51,352 nucleotides of DNA from Lachnospiraceae bacterium (GCA_017620345.1 JAFZQP010000136.1:1-51352); one strand, 5' to 3'; positions 42,330 to 50,742 are shown, counted from the stretch's first letter. Numbers and translations: made by a program. The notes: a model not told the origin generated them from the sequence alone.

Positions 42330-45164
42330 ATGAAATTTAAAAAGACCATGGCAATATTTCTTGCGCTAATGCTCAGTGTGACGATACTTATACCTGAAGT
42401 CATCGGTATATCGTATCTGGTCAGAGCGGAAGATATGGATGACGACGATGGCGACGGTTACTATGATGATGATGATGATCCGGATGATCCTACGCCGGAG
42501 CCTACGGATGCACCGGATCCTACACCCGACCCGACGCCTGATCCGGCACCTACTCCGGAGCCGGAGCCGACACCTGATCCTGCGGCAGAAGAGGAGGCAA
42601 GGAGACAGGCCGAGGCTGCTGAAGCAGCACGCAAGGCGGCTGAAGAGGCAGCCAAGAAGGCGGCCGAGGAAGCTGCAAAGAATTACTCTCTCGTAGTTAC
42701 GATGAATGGTGCTCCTGTTTCAGGTATAGATTTCGGTACGGCAGGTATCGGTGAACAGAGGGACTACAGAGAGATATATGTTACCAACGTCGGCTCAGTA
42801 CCTGTGGATCTGATCACGACCAAGAACGGAGATGCGGACGGAGCATTTTCTCTGACACTGAAAGGAGATCTGTCTCATCTTGATCCCGGCGATGCAGCAA
42901 AGTTCAATCTGTCCATGAGAGATGATCTTGGCGCAGGTAACTATGACGGAATGTTTCTGTTCGGATCAAAAGTCGATCCCGGATTCGACAAGGCCATAGG
43001 TCTTAAGGTTAAGGGTACGGTCGCAGGGAAACCTGCAGGTCCTGTATCCATAGAGATCACGCCACCGCACATAGTCCTGTCACCCGGAGGCATTTGTGAT
43101 TTTTATGCGGATGTGCGGGGAACAGGTGATTTTGATCATTCGGTAAACTGGAGCGTGTCAGGCGCAAGATCACGACAGACACGTATGGATGGAGGGGAGC
43201 TCGTTGTAGGTAATAACGAGACATCAACGAATCTTACGGTCATAGCCACAAGCGTTGTCGATCATTCCGTAATGGACTATGCATCGGTTGATATCCAGCA
43301 GGATTGCTATAATGTTACGGCATATGCGGATCCGAGCGAAGGAGGAAATGTAACCGGTGGCGGTGCAGTATCCCCCGGAGCTTCCGTAACGTTGTCCGCG
43401 ATACCGAGCCGCAACTATGCTTTCGTGGGCTGGAAAAGAGACGGCAAGACCGTATCGACTGCTACCAACTACACGATAGACAATGTATCATCGAATATTA
43501 AGGTCGTTGCAAAGTTTCAGCGAAATTCCGTTCGGGTAAACATTGGGGTAAACGACTCTGACGGAGGCAGCGTTTCCGGTGGTGGGACTTTTGATTATGG
43601 GGATTCGACCACGATCAAGGCCAAGGCATATTCCGGCTATACTTTTACGGGATGGAAAGAAAACGGAGATATCATCAGCCGTGACACGTCGCTCACGCTT
43701 AAAAACCTCAGAGGTGACCGGGATATCACCGCTGTGTTCAAACGGGCGAGATATACGGTCAATCTTGTTGCCTATCCGGCTGAAGGCGGGGATCTGAGCG
43801 GATCAGGAACATATGATCTTGGTGACAGTGTTGTCATCAAGGCTACGCCGAGGAGCGGATACACGTTTAACGGGTGGTTTGTTAATGGCCAGGCTGTAAG
43901 CCGTGACAAAGAATACAAGATAGGAAAGATCCAGCAGGATTATACGATCACGGCCGCATTCCAGAAACAGGGTGCCGTAACATATGAGCTCTCTTCCGGT
44001 GTGGCAACGACCGGAGGATCCATATCTCCGAGCGGAAAGATAAATGCGGTAAAGGGTTCGAATATTACATATACGATCACTCCCAAGACGGGATTTGCTA
44101 TTCTGGCTGTTGCGGTTGACGGAGCCCAGATAGGTCCGGTGAGTACGTATACATTCACGAACGTTACAGGACCGCATATGATAGTTGCCGCGTTCGTTCA
44201 AACAGATGCAGGTAAGAAAGCAGCTGAATCAACCGGGAAACCCACGCAGGAAACCAAGGTACAGGTCATACCCAAGACGGAATCCAACACCGCGACCGGT
44301 ACATCAACGATCGGCATCAACGAAGCCGCAAACGGTGAAGGAGGAGACAACTCCGTCGAGGAGATGGATCTTAGTGATGTGCATGTTCCTTCCGATGAGG
44401 AACTGGGCATAAGCGAAGAGGATGCTCAGAATGATGAAGCAAACAGTTCACCTGTTTCGCGTTCGCTCGGTGTCTCGATGGATGAAGTTGAGAGTATGAT
44501 CTCAAACGGCAATCTCGACCCGGTATTTAGCGTAGCTATCACTACCGGAGAACTTGAAGAGTATGCGATAAATGATCTGGCTCCGGCCGGCCAGGATGAG
44601 AGCATCAGAAATCTGGGCAAGGTCATAGAGAGTCTTTTGTCAAACGATGAGATACTTGCGATGGCCAAGGGTGATGTTGTGGATGTTTCAGTCAGCCTTA
44701 CCAAGACAGAGGTCGATGATTCGACCAAAAAGACGATGGAAGGGTTTATCGGTCAGAAACCTGTTCAGTACTTTGACCTTACGATACTCAAGACAATGGA
44801 CGGTCTTACCCAGAAGGTTAATGAACTTTCGACACCTCTTGAGGTTGTCATAGAAATACCTGATGAGATATACAGCCCCGGAAAGGTATATTCGGTACTG
44901 CGACTCCATCAGGGAAGCCTGACACTCCTTCCGGATCTTGATGATAACCCGAAAACAATAACATTTATCACCGACAGGTTCTCATCATATGCGATCACTC
45001 AGGAGGTTGTTAAATCAACAACCCTTGTCAACTGGCTTGTGGCAGGTGCTGCCATTGCATTCGGCATAGCACTGACATGCTTCATGATCCTGATCCTGCA
45101 TCACGCAAGGTGGAAGAGGGCAAGACGCCACGCTCATGCAGCGGCTCACCATATACAGAATTGA
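42330..45164 (+). CDS. Large surface protein with InlB-type B-repeats and C-terminal membrane anchor
   Basis: A 944-residue exported protein starting at 42330 behind GGGAGG. A signal peptide (about 1-32) leads to an Asp-rich stretch, a Pro/Thr/Asp/Glu-rich linker (PTPDPTPDP units) and an Ala/Glu/Lys helix that may span the cell wall. Next come Ig-like domains (about 125-325) and four tandem repeats of about 73 residues (about 326-622) of the InlB B-repeat type (GGxVxGxGxYxxGxxVxxxAxxxxGYxFxGWxxxG), the last one diverged. After an acidic region and another globular domain there is one membrane helix (about 897-922) and an Arg/His-rich tail. I see no LPXTG signal. It is probably an adhesin or wall-associated protein; the ligand is unknown. 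Confidence 0.85.
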   Translation: MKFKKTMAIFLALMLSVTILIPEVIGISYLVRAEDMDDDDGDGYYDDDDDPDDPTPEPTDAPDPTPDPTPDPAPTPEPEPTPDPAAEEEARRQAEAAEAARKAAEEAAKKAAEEAAKNYSLVVTMNGAPVSGIDFGTAGIGEQRDYREIYVTNVGSVPVDLITTKNGDADGAFSLTLKGDLSHLDPGDAAKFNLSMRDDLGAGNYDGMFLFGSKVDPGFDKAIGLKVKGTVAGKPAGPVSIEITPPHIVLSPGGICDFYADVRGTGDFDHSVNWSVSGARSRQTRMDGGELVVGNNETSTNLTVIATSVVDHSVMDYASVDIQQDCYNVTAYADPSEGGNVTGGGAVSPGASVTLSAIPSRNYAFVGWKRDGKTVSTATNYTIDNVSSNIKVVAKFQRNSVRVNIGVNDSDGGSVSGGGTFDYGDSTTIKAKAYSGYTFTGWKENGDIISRDTSLTLKNLRGDRDITAVFKRARYTVNLVAYPAEGGDLSGSGTYDLGDSVVIKATPRSGYTFNGWFVNGQAVSRDKEYKIGKIQQDYTITAAFQKQGAVTYELSSGVATTGGSISPSGKINAVKGSNITYTITPKTGFAILAVAVDGAQIGPVSTYTFTNVTGPHMIVAAFVQTDAGKKAAESTGKPTQETKVQVIPKTESNTATGTSTIGINEAANGEGGDNSVEEMDLSDVHVPSDEELGISEEDAQNDEANSSPVSRSLGVSMDEVESMISNGNLDPVFSVAITTGELEEYAINDLAPAGQDESIRNLGKVIESLLSNDEILAMAKGDVVDVSVSLTKTEVDDSTKKTMEGFIGQKPVQYFDLTILKTMDGLTQKVNELSTPLEVVIEIPDEIYSPGKVYSVLRLHQGSLTLLPDLDDNPKTITFITDRFSSYAITQEVVKSTTLVNWLVAGAAIAFGIALTCFMILILHHARWKRARRHAHAAAHHIQN
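42460..42690 (+). repeat. Low-complexity coding repeats (Asp, Pro/Asp/Thr, Ala/Glu/Lys)
   Basis: Runs of GAT, then CCT/GAT/ACG-type units, then GCN-GAR-AAG units encode the linker and helix at the start of the surface protein. Such tracts can change length by slippage. They are in frame and are not a CRISPR array. Confidence 0.75.
43305..44200 (+). repeat. Four tandem B-repeat-encoding units
   Basis: Four consecutive segments of about 220 bases encode the B-repeat domains of the surface protein. The protein motif is conserved (GYTFTGWKENG, GYTFNGWFVNG and so on), while the DNA has diverged, so the duplication is not recent. Confidence 0.75.
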
Positions 45165-45175
45165 TATGATATAAA

Positions 45176-45206
45176 AGAAGGTCAGGGCGATCAGCCCTGA
45201 CCTTCT
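45176..45206. terminator. Bidirectional terminator at 45.2 kb
   Basis: A perfect 13-bp stem (45176-45188 with 45194-45206) with a 5-base loop. A T-run follows on the minus strand. It ends the small minus-strand gene, whose last codons lie within the stem, and also serves the convergent surface protein gene. Confidence 0.9.
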
Positions 45207-45340
45207 GCTTTGGTGTATTCCTCGTATTCTTTTCGAAGCTTTTCCTGTTCGGCTTCACCCAGTCCGTCGAATATAAGCTTTGCCGCATCCATCGTCTGAC
45301 CGAGCCTCTTGATCGTAAACAGCCATAATTCAAAATTCAT
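45191..45340 (-). CDS. Small 49-residue protein of unknown function
   Basis: A short gene with a complete set of signals. A promoter with TTGCAA (45428-45433) and TATAAT (45404-45409 on the minus strand, 18 apart) gives a leader of about 55 bases, AAGGAG lies eight bases before the ATG, and a strong terminator overlaps its end. The protein begins MNFELWLFTIKRLGQTMDAA and ends in a charged helix (EQEKLRKEYEEYTKAEGQG). It has no signal peptide or clear membrane span and looks like an amphipathic helical protein. The family is not recognised. Confidence 0.75.
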   Translation of the reverse strand: MNFELWLFTIKRLGQTMDAAKLIFDGLGEAEQEKLRKEYEEYTKAEGQG

Positions 45341-45403
45341 ATCGTACGCTCCTTATCGTGCTGGCACACAGTTTATTACTCCCTGATGTTTACATCTGTC
45401 TAG

Positions 45404-45433
45404 ATTATAACAAGCATGGATATGTTTTTGCAA
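45404..45433 (-). promoter_or_regulatory. Sigma-A promoter of the 49-residue gene
   Basis: TTGCAA and TATAAT are separated by 18 bases on the minus strand, just past the end of the Dus gene. The small gene is therefore expressed on its own and not only by read-through. Confidence 0.7.
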
Positions 45434-45439
45434 TAAATT

Positions 45440-46405
45440 TTACAACTGCATTTGGCTTCTTGCTACGGTTATAGCGTCCCTGTACTCGGATTCACGCCTT
45501 GCCTTGATGATCGTCTTGAAGATCCTGCGGCGTTCTTTTTCATCGGAAATGAGTGAAACTGTATACGACCAGACTTCCTTCATCTTGCCGAGAGCATTCT
45601 CCGCACCGAAGTCATTTATGTATGTATCATACAGATCCGTGAGAAAATCATACAGCTCATTTACCGTCATCACCCTGCCGGTGCGTATCTGCCGAAATAT
45701 TCCCGGGTTTCTTATCGCACCCCGGCCTATCATGACTGCCGTGATCCTGTCGTTGTATTTTTCTGCCACTTTGCAAAAATCATCTGCCGAGTTGATATCT
45801 CCGTTATATACGATGTCTCCCTTAAGCCTGTCACATGCCCTGTCGAACATCTCCGTCCGGACCGGGCCGTTATACAGATCCTTCTTAAGCCTCGGATGTA
45901 CGATGGTCTCTGAAAAAGGGTATCTTTCAAGCACCCTTATGACCTCATCAAGATCTGACGTGTCGCTATATCCGATCCGTGTCTTAACAGATATCCTGAA
46001 CTTTGGATCGGAGCTGAATATGCTGTCCTTTCCATTAAACACACCGTCAAGGAACCGGTCCATAAGATCTGGAGAGCGCAGTATACCGCTGCCCTTAAAC
46101 TTTGCCGCAACCGTATTTGAAGGACATCCGAAATTGATGTTGATCTCATCATAGCCAAAGTCTGCGATGAGCTTTGCAGCTTCATTGAAGAGTTCGCTGT
46201 CATTAGTCAGAAACTGCGGTACGACATACAGTCCGGCATTGTTTTCGGGTATGATCTCCCGGCTGCTCCTTGTCTTCATTATCCTGTTGTCAGGGGATAT
46301 GAACGGAGTGAAGTATTTATCCACGCCTCCGAAGTGTTTATTGAGCACATTTCTGAACACATATCCCGTAAGCTCCTCCATCGGAGCAAGATAGAGTTTT
46401 AACAT
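45440..46405 (-). CDS. tRNA-dihydrouridine synthase
   Basis: A 321-residue flavoenzyme of the Dus family, which reduces uridine to dihydrouridine in tRNA with NAD(P)H and FMN. The barrel starts LAPMEELTGYVFRNV. The substrate-site motif NINFGCPSNTVAAKFKGSG carries the catalytic Cys, and VKTRIGY, IVHPRLKKDLYNGP and GDINS follow. I start it at 46405, where Dus similarity begins; the frame opens at 46432. An extended -10 (TGATAAAAT) with TTGTCA 18 bases upstream puts the predicted transcript start about three bases before this ATG, and there is no ribosome binding site. It is divergent from the large secreted protein gene. Confidence 0.93.
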   Translation of the reverse strand: MLKLYLAPMEELTGYVFRNVLNKHFGGVDKYFTPFISPDNRIMKTRSSREIIPENNAGLYVVPQFLTNDSELFNEAAKLIADFGYDEININFGCPSNTVAAKFKGSGILRSPDLMDRFLDGVFNGKDSIFSSDPKFRISVKTRIGYSDTSDLDEVIRVLERYPFSETIVHPRLKKDLYNGPVRTEMFDRACDRLKGDIVYNGDINSADDFCKVAEKYNDRITAVMIGRGAIRNPGIFRQIRTGRVMTVNELYDFLTDLYDTYINDFGAENALGKMKEVWSYTVSLISDEKERRRIFKTIIKARRESEYRDAITVARSQMQL

Positions 46406-46415
46406 AATGCGTATG

Positions 46416-46468
46416 ATTTTATCATATGTCACATTCCGTTGACAATGTATTGCAACAGGGAGTAAAAT
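46416..46468. promoter_or_regulatory. Divergent promoters sharing one -35 sequence
   Basis: Plus strand: TTGACA (46439-46444), 18 bases, TAAAAT (46463-46468), for the secreted protein. Minus strand: TTGTCA (46440-46445), 18 bases, TAAAAT (46416-46421), for the Dus gene. The two -35 boxes overlap by five bases, so only one polymerase can bind at a time. Confidence 0.75.
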
Positions 46469-46513
46469 TTCCCTAATGTGTTTTGAACTACTTTTATTGC
46501 GGAGGTGTTAAAG

Positions 46514-49318
46514 ATGAAGTGGAATTCGTTTGTAAAACGTATCCTGACATGCGCATTGGCAGCTGCAACGATCGCGACAGCGGTGCCGGCTTATGTGTAT
46601 GCGGAAGAGGAAGTGGTTGAAGAGATCGTTGCAGAGGAAGAAGAAAAAACAGAAGATGCAGAAAACACTGTTGTTGTAGGAGTGTCTGACAGGCTTGATG
46701 ATTATGCTTCTTTTGAGCAAGGCGAAGGATTTACCGGTGAGAAGGTAGATGGCAGAGAGGTTGTATCCGCAAACGGATTTACATTCACTATTATCGATAA
46801 GGATACGACAGACGATTATAAACCTTTTGCATCGCTGCTTTCACAGATCCTTACTCCGACATCGATTGAAGGTGCTGTATATTCTTATACGGTAACAGCT
46901 GAGAATATTGAGAACGCAAGTGTTTATGGGAATAAAGGTAAAGAATACAGAATTCTCAGAGTAGGTGCTGCCGATAGGATATTGACGCTTGATAAAGCAT
47001 CCGATGCGAAAAGTGTTGTTATGGTGGCTTATAAAGAGAATGGCAAGGAATTAAACGGACCTGTTGATGTATATGCCGGGACAAGTGAGTTCAGTTTTCG
47101 AAGCGGAAATCATGTTGTGATCCCCGGATTTGGTACACCTACCACGGATCATCCGAACGGAGGCGGATTCTTTAGAGCAACGGTGGGTGATAAGAAATTC
47201 TATGGAGATTTATGGTGGGACAATAATTATGTTCTGATCGACCTTGAAACGATTGAAGACAGTGCCGACGTCCTGCTTGAGGAGACCGGTCTTCGAAAGG
47301 ATGCCATTTCAGCAAGCGGGACTATTGAAGGTGACTATGAAATAACAACAGAAGTTGTAAGTGGCAACAGCGGAGACTATGTAACCAATTCCAAGGAATA
47401 TGATAAAGCAAAGGTTAAGCTTACGGTCGAGGATACCGGATTTGCTGCATATAAGATAGCGTCAATGGATGCAACTATAAAGTATGGTGACAAGACTCAG
47501 GCGACAACGCTTATTAAGGACAACAAAGGGATCTATTGTGAGATACCTTCGGATATTCTTGCCGAGGCAGCATTCCTTGATAAGCCTTCAATAGTGATAA
47601 TGCCCAAGGTTGAAGCGGAAGAACTTAAGAGCATCAGCGCAAAGGGATTCAAGTATGATAAGTCGAAGATGGCTAATACAGTTACACAGTTTGCGGGAGA
47701 CATAAAAGATTATCAGCTGTCCGTAAACCCCAAGACCTGTCATTTGAGCGGTCTTGATGCAAAAGTGACTGTTGGCGGGGAGTACGCTGATGCATCAGTT
47801 GTTAAGGATGCAAAAGACAATTACTATCTTAGGGTTTCGACATTTAAGGACGATACGATCGCAAGCTCTCAGATATGGGTTGAGATCGTTGATAAGAAGA
47901 ATCCGGATATTTCTTATGGGGATCCTTTCGTTATAACTCCCGAGGTAGCCAAGAAGCTTCCGGCACCTACGGTTAAAGTTATAGAGACAACAGATATGAG
48001 TGTAACATTGTCTCTTGCAGTACCAAAGGCAGCGGAAGAGTATTCGCGCCTATGGTTTGTGATCGAAGGTAAAGCAAATGTTCCCAAGAATAAACAGATA
48101 GCGGAGGGTATGATAGAGAAGATAGAACCCACCTATGTTCCGGCAGATGAATCATCTCATTTCATACGTCTTTTGAAAGACGAAAGTAAGGATCTGGGAG
48201 ACGGACATGCACAGAAGTATGATTTTGAAGTGAAGCTTGTACGGGGTACGATCAATAATCCTGCAATAGAAAGTCCTGTTAAAAAGATAAGTGTGTCAAC
48301 AAAAGAGCCGGCTTATGAAACTAAACTCGGACTTAACAAGAAGCAGGTAAGTTTCATATGCGGAGAAGGCGGAGATGACGGAATTCTTCTTGCAACAGCC
48401 AAGTACAGTAAGAATACAACGTTCAGATCGCTTGCTTATGCCGAGATCACAAATTCAGCGGGTGAGACGGTAAGATCGTCGGATAACGAGGATGATTCCA
48501 AAAAGATAATTATCGATGGGGACAGTATAATCCTTGAGGATTCAGCCCTGACTCCGGGCAAGTATAAGTTGAGTGTATTACCTGTCAGCAAGGTAGGAAG
48601 CCCTCTTCCCAAGGCTGCAACTCTTGCGCTTACGGTTAAACAGGGAATTGATGAACTGACTGTTTCGGTGCCGCAGAGTTCATATGTCAAGAAGGCCAAG
48701 AAAGCGCTTACGATAAAGCCTACGGTCACATACAACGGTGGGGAAAAGACCAAGAAGCCCGCAAATACGAAGCTTAACTGGGAAGTTCTTGATGCGGATG
48801 GAAATGCATTGACAGCTGCCAGCCCACTCTATGGCAAGGTAACGATCAATCAAAAGAAAGGAACGGTAACGGTTGCAAAGGATCTCGTCGTATCGGGCGA
48901 TGCGAGCGCGTACAGATTTATGATCATGGCTACGGCAGCAGATTACGCGGATAATATGACAAGTGCCAAAACAGATGTCATAGAACTGACAGCTGAAGAA
49001 ACAAAGCCGAATACAAAGGGTCCAGAGTTGGTTTTAGATACTCAACATAGCGCAGAAAACGGAATTGCAGTAGAAAAAAGCGATTTAGTTATTGACGGAG
49101 TTGAAGAGTCGGGCGGAAAAATGTATGTTACCGGAGGTGAGATTCGCGTCAGGATCACAAAAGAGGGAATTGGTAATAATTGGAATGCCGGAATTGGTGT
49201 AAAGCCGGGTGACGGTTTTATTGGGGCCGAACGCAAAGGTGAATATGCTTGTTTTTCGGCCGACGTTGTTAGTGAGAAAATGAAGAAGGCGAAAACGTTC
49301 ATTTTGTATTTCTACTAA
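46514..49318 (+). CDS. Large secreted protein with Ig-like domains
   Basis: A 934-residue exported protein; ATG 46514 follows GGAGG at eight bases. The signal peptide (about 1-31, ending AYVYAEE) is followed by a Glu-rich acidic stretch and then many beta-rich segments. Those near 700-850 resemble bacterial Ig-like domains (LTIKPTVTYNGGEKTKKPAN, YGKVTINQKKGTVTVAKDL). There is no LPXTG motif, no membrane anchor and no SLH domain that I can see, so it may be released or held non-covalently. The family is not recognised. Codon use is more AT-rich than in the central genes. A terminator follows at 49357. Confidence 0.75.
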   Translation: MKWNSFVKRILTCALAAATIATAVPAYVYAEEEVVEEIVAEEEEKTEDAENTVVVGVSDRLDDYASFEQGEGFTGEKVDGREVVSANGFTFTIIDKDTTDDYKPFASLLSQILTPTSIEGAVYSYTVTAENIENASVYGNKGKEYRILRVGAADRILTLDKASDAKSVVMVAYKENGKELNGPVDVYAGTSEFSFRSGNHVVIPGFGTPTTDHPNGGGFFRATVGDKKFYGDLWWDNNYVLIDLETIEDSADVLLEETGLRKDAISASGTIEGDYEITTEVVSGNSGDYVTNSKEYDKAKVKLTVEDTGFAAYKIASMDATIKYGDKTQATTLIKDNKGIYCEIPSDILAEAAFLDKPSIVIMPKVEAEELKSISAKGFKYDKSKMANTVTQFAGDIKDYQLSVNPKTCHLSGLDAKVTVGGEYADASVVKDAKDNYYLRVSTFKDDTIASSQIWVEIVDKKNPDISYGDPFVITPEVAKKLPAPTVKVIETTDMSVTLSLAVPKAAEEYSRLWFVIEGKANVPKNKQIAEGMIEKIEPTYVPADESSHFIRLLKDESKDLGDGHAQKYDFEVKLVRGTINNPAIESPVKKISVSTKEPAYETKLGLNKKQVSFICGEGGDDGILLATAKYSKNTTFRSLAYAEITNSAGETVRSSDNEDDSKKIIIDGDSIILEDSALTPGKYKLSVLPVSKVGSPLPKAATLALTVKQGIDELTVSVPQSSYVKKAKKALTIKPTVTYNGGEKTKKPANTKLNWEVLDADGNALTAASPLYGKVTINQKKGTVTVAKDLVVSGDASAYRFMIMATAADYADNMTSAKTDVIELTAEETKPNTKGPELVLDTQHSAENGIAVEKSDLVIDGVEESGGKMYVTGGEIRVRITKEGIGNNWNAGIGVKPGDGFIGAERKGEYACFSADVVSEKMKKAKTFILYFY

Positions 49319-49356
49319 AAATTCATCTTGTGTGACTGTCATATCCAGACTATAAG

Positions 49357-49385
49357 ACACGGGGGCGGTTCTTCCGTCCCCGTGT
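49357..49385 (+). terminator. Terminator-like hairpin after the secreted protein gene
   Basis: A 12-bp GC-rich stem (49357-49368 with 49374-49385, one G:U) has a 5-base loop. The T-tract is short, but the position about 40 bases past the stop fits a terminator. Between here and 49635 I see only the toxin-antitoxin promoter and a doubtful frame ending at 49631. Confidence 0.7.
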
Positions 49386-49518
49386 TTGCATTCATTCGCT
49401 TCCAGACGTAATTGTTTAGTTAGCCCGGGCGCCACTTTCTTTGATCAGGTCTGCAATTATTCATTAACCAGGAATGTTGATTTATCCGATGATGCTATAT
49501 CTATGCTGATAATGCAGA

Positions 49519-49547
49519 TTGCAGCATATAGTGAGGGGTGTTATTAT
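49519..49547 (+). promoter_or_regulatory. Likely promoter of the toxin-antitoxin operon
   Basis: TTGCAG (49519-49524) and TATTAT (49542-49547) are 17 bases apart. The leader would be about 80 bases, with GGAGGTG before the GTG start at 49636. Confidence 0.55.
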
Positions 49548-49635
49548 ATCATTAAGAGTAATGCAAAGTTTAGTACACGCCTCTGCGAAGCGGACTTTAA
49601 ATGGCGTGGTACTCAAGAAGAGTGGAGGTGATAGT

Positions 49636-49869
49636 GTGACATCGGATATTCTTCAAAAAGAAGTGGCTGATATGTCGGAGGCGGATATTAATCTGCTTAT
49701 AGATTTCGCACGCTACTTAAAGTATAGAGTTAGGAATTCGTCCTCACAGGTAGCAAAAGAGGTAGCTGATGGATCAAAAAAAAGGAGAGTAGGGTTTTTG
49801 TCGGATGCTTTTGTTTCTATAGCTCCGGATTTTGATGATGCTCTGGAATGTATGAAGGAGTACATATGA
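49636..49869 (+). CDS. VapB-type antitoxin (DUF2281-like)
   Basis: A 77-residue protein with a GTG start at 49636, chosen because GGAGGTG lies just upstream; a longer frame begins at 49519 but runs through the promoter. The segment MSEADINLLIDFARYLKYR resembles DUF2281-type antitoxins, and the basic middle and acidic C-terminus suit a DNA-binding part followed by a toxin-binding tail. Its stop overlaps the toxin start (ATGA), the classic arrangement. It should neutralise the PIN-domain toxin and repress the operon. Confidence 0.78.
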   Translation: MTSDILQKEVADMSEADINLLIDFARYLKYRVRNSSSQVAKEVADGSKKRRVGFLSDAFVSIAPDFDDALECMKEYI

Positions 49870-50273
49870 AGTGTTTACTGGATACAAATGCGTTGATCAT
49901 CATGATGTTTGGAGAAATTGCTAATAGTTCCCTTTCGTCGGAAACGATAAAAATGATGGAAGAAGCGGATGAATTATATGTCAGCGATATTTCATTTTGG
50001 GAGATGGCAATAAAGATTAAGATAGGTAAGTTAAGTATCAGTCAGCCATTGGAGTGGATTGTTAATCAATGTAAAGATAATGGTATTAGCACAATTCCTG
50101 TAACGATCGATCAGATTGCGAAGACAATGGAATTGCCACTCTTTAAAGATCATACAGATCCATTTGACAGACTCATTATTTCGGTTGGCAAGCTGAATGA
50201 TTTAACGCTGATATCAACTGATGGAGTAATAAGGGATCACTATACGGAGTATGGTATTGATATGATGTGGTAG
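49866..50273 (+). CDS. PIN-domain toxin (VapC family)
   Basis: A 135-residue PIN-domain ribonuclease. The acidic metal-binding residues are visible: Asp6 in LLDTNAL, Glu46 in SFWEMAIK, Asp98 and Asp101 in HTDPFDRLI, and Asp119 in ISTDG. VapC toxins cut tRNA or rRNA until bound by the antitoxin. GAAGGAG lies before ATG 49866, which overlaps the antitoxin stop. The pair sits alone between two secreted-protein genes in an AT-rich region, which fits a mobile or stabilising module. A terminator follows at 50311. Confidence 0.9.
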   Translation: MKCLLDTNALIIMMFGEIANSSLSSETIKMMEEADELYVSDISFWEMAIKIKIGKLSISQPLEWIVNQCKDNGISTIPVTIDQIAKTMELPLFKDHTDPFDRLIISVGKLNDLTLISTDGVIRDHYTEYGIDMMW

Positions 50274-50310
50274 GTCATTTGACAGAGATTTTGTTAATAG
50301 CGACTTATTA

Positions 50311-50338
50311 AGGCGCTTCGGATTGTTCCGGAGCGTTT
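50311..50338 (+). terminator. Terminator after the toxin gene
   Basis: A stem of about 11 pairs with a few G:U (arms 50311-50321 and 50328-50338) ends in four T. It lies about 40 bases after the toxin stop codon. Confidence 0.75.
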
Positions 50339-50413
50339 TAATAAAGCCGTATTGCACCGCCTATACCTATATCAGCATTACAACAGCGGCATCTCTATGC
50401 ATCAGATAATAAA

Positions 50414-50581
50414 TCATGATTCTTCCCCGATCATGTATTCCGTGATCATATTATCAAGGGACATATTTCCGTAGTCCTCCTCAAACCCCGGATATATATA
50501 CTTTTCTTCAACCAGTTCCTTTCGAAGCTTTCTCCCGTTATAATCACATTCGATTGACAAGCGCCCGCTTTTCGAATGCAT
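50414..50581 (-). pseudogene. Possible truncated gene remnant
   Basis: A 55-codon minus-strand frame, open without a start as far as 50623. The sequence (MHSKSGRLSIECDYNGRKLR, then ELVEEKYIYPGFEEDYGN) looks like genuine protein, but no ribosome binding site precedes any start. The plus strand of the same stretch also has a protein-like open segment (about 50565-50660), so the region may hold decayed genes. The family is not recognised. Confidence 0.25.
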
Positions 50582-50705
50582 TAATCCGTCAACGCCATAT
50601 TCGTCCGAATGGTTCGTATGGTGTTACGATAATTGACGGTCCAAGCATGAGAGTGTATTATTGAACGCAGAAAAAGCCCGATTTAAGTCATGTTTAAGGA
50701 CTGCA

Positions 50706-50732
50706 TATAATAATACAAGCTATATATGGAGG
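50706..50732 (+). promoter_or_regulatory. Promoter -10 and ribosome binding site of the last gene
   Basis: TATAAT at 50706-50711 is followed by GGAGG at 50728-50732, ten bases before the ATG at 50743. The -35 region near 50683 is weak (TTAAGT). Confidence 0.55.
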
Positions 50733-50742
50733 AAAATGAAAA

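Noticed and set aside
42460..42690. Repetitive DNA that could suggest a CRISPR array or minisatellite
   Set aside because: The units are in frame, irregular, and encode Asp-, Pro- and Ala-rich protein linkers; there are no spaced identical repeats.
45082..45333. An 83-codon minus-strand frame at 45.1-45.3 kb
   Set aside because: It is out of frame with the 49-residue gene that has proper signals, and it reads through the terminator into the surface protein gene.
49386..49631. An 81-codon plus-strand frame before the antitoxin gene
   Set aside because: It begins with TTG right at a terminator stem, has no ribosome binding site, and overlaps the toxin-antitoxin promoter; it could only be a remnant.
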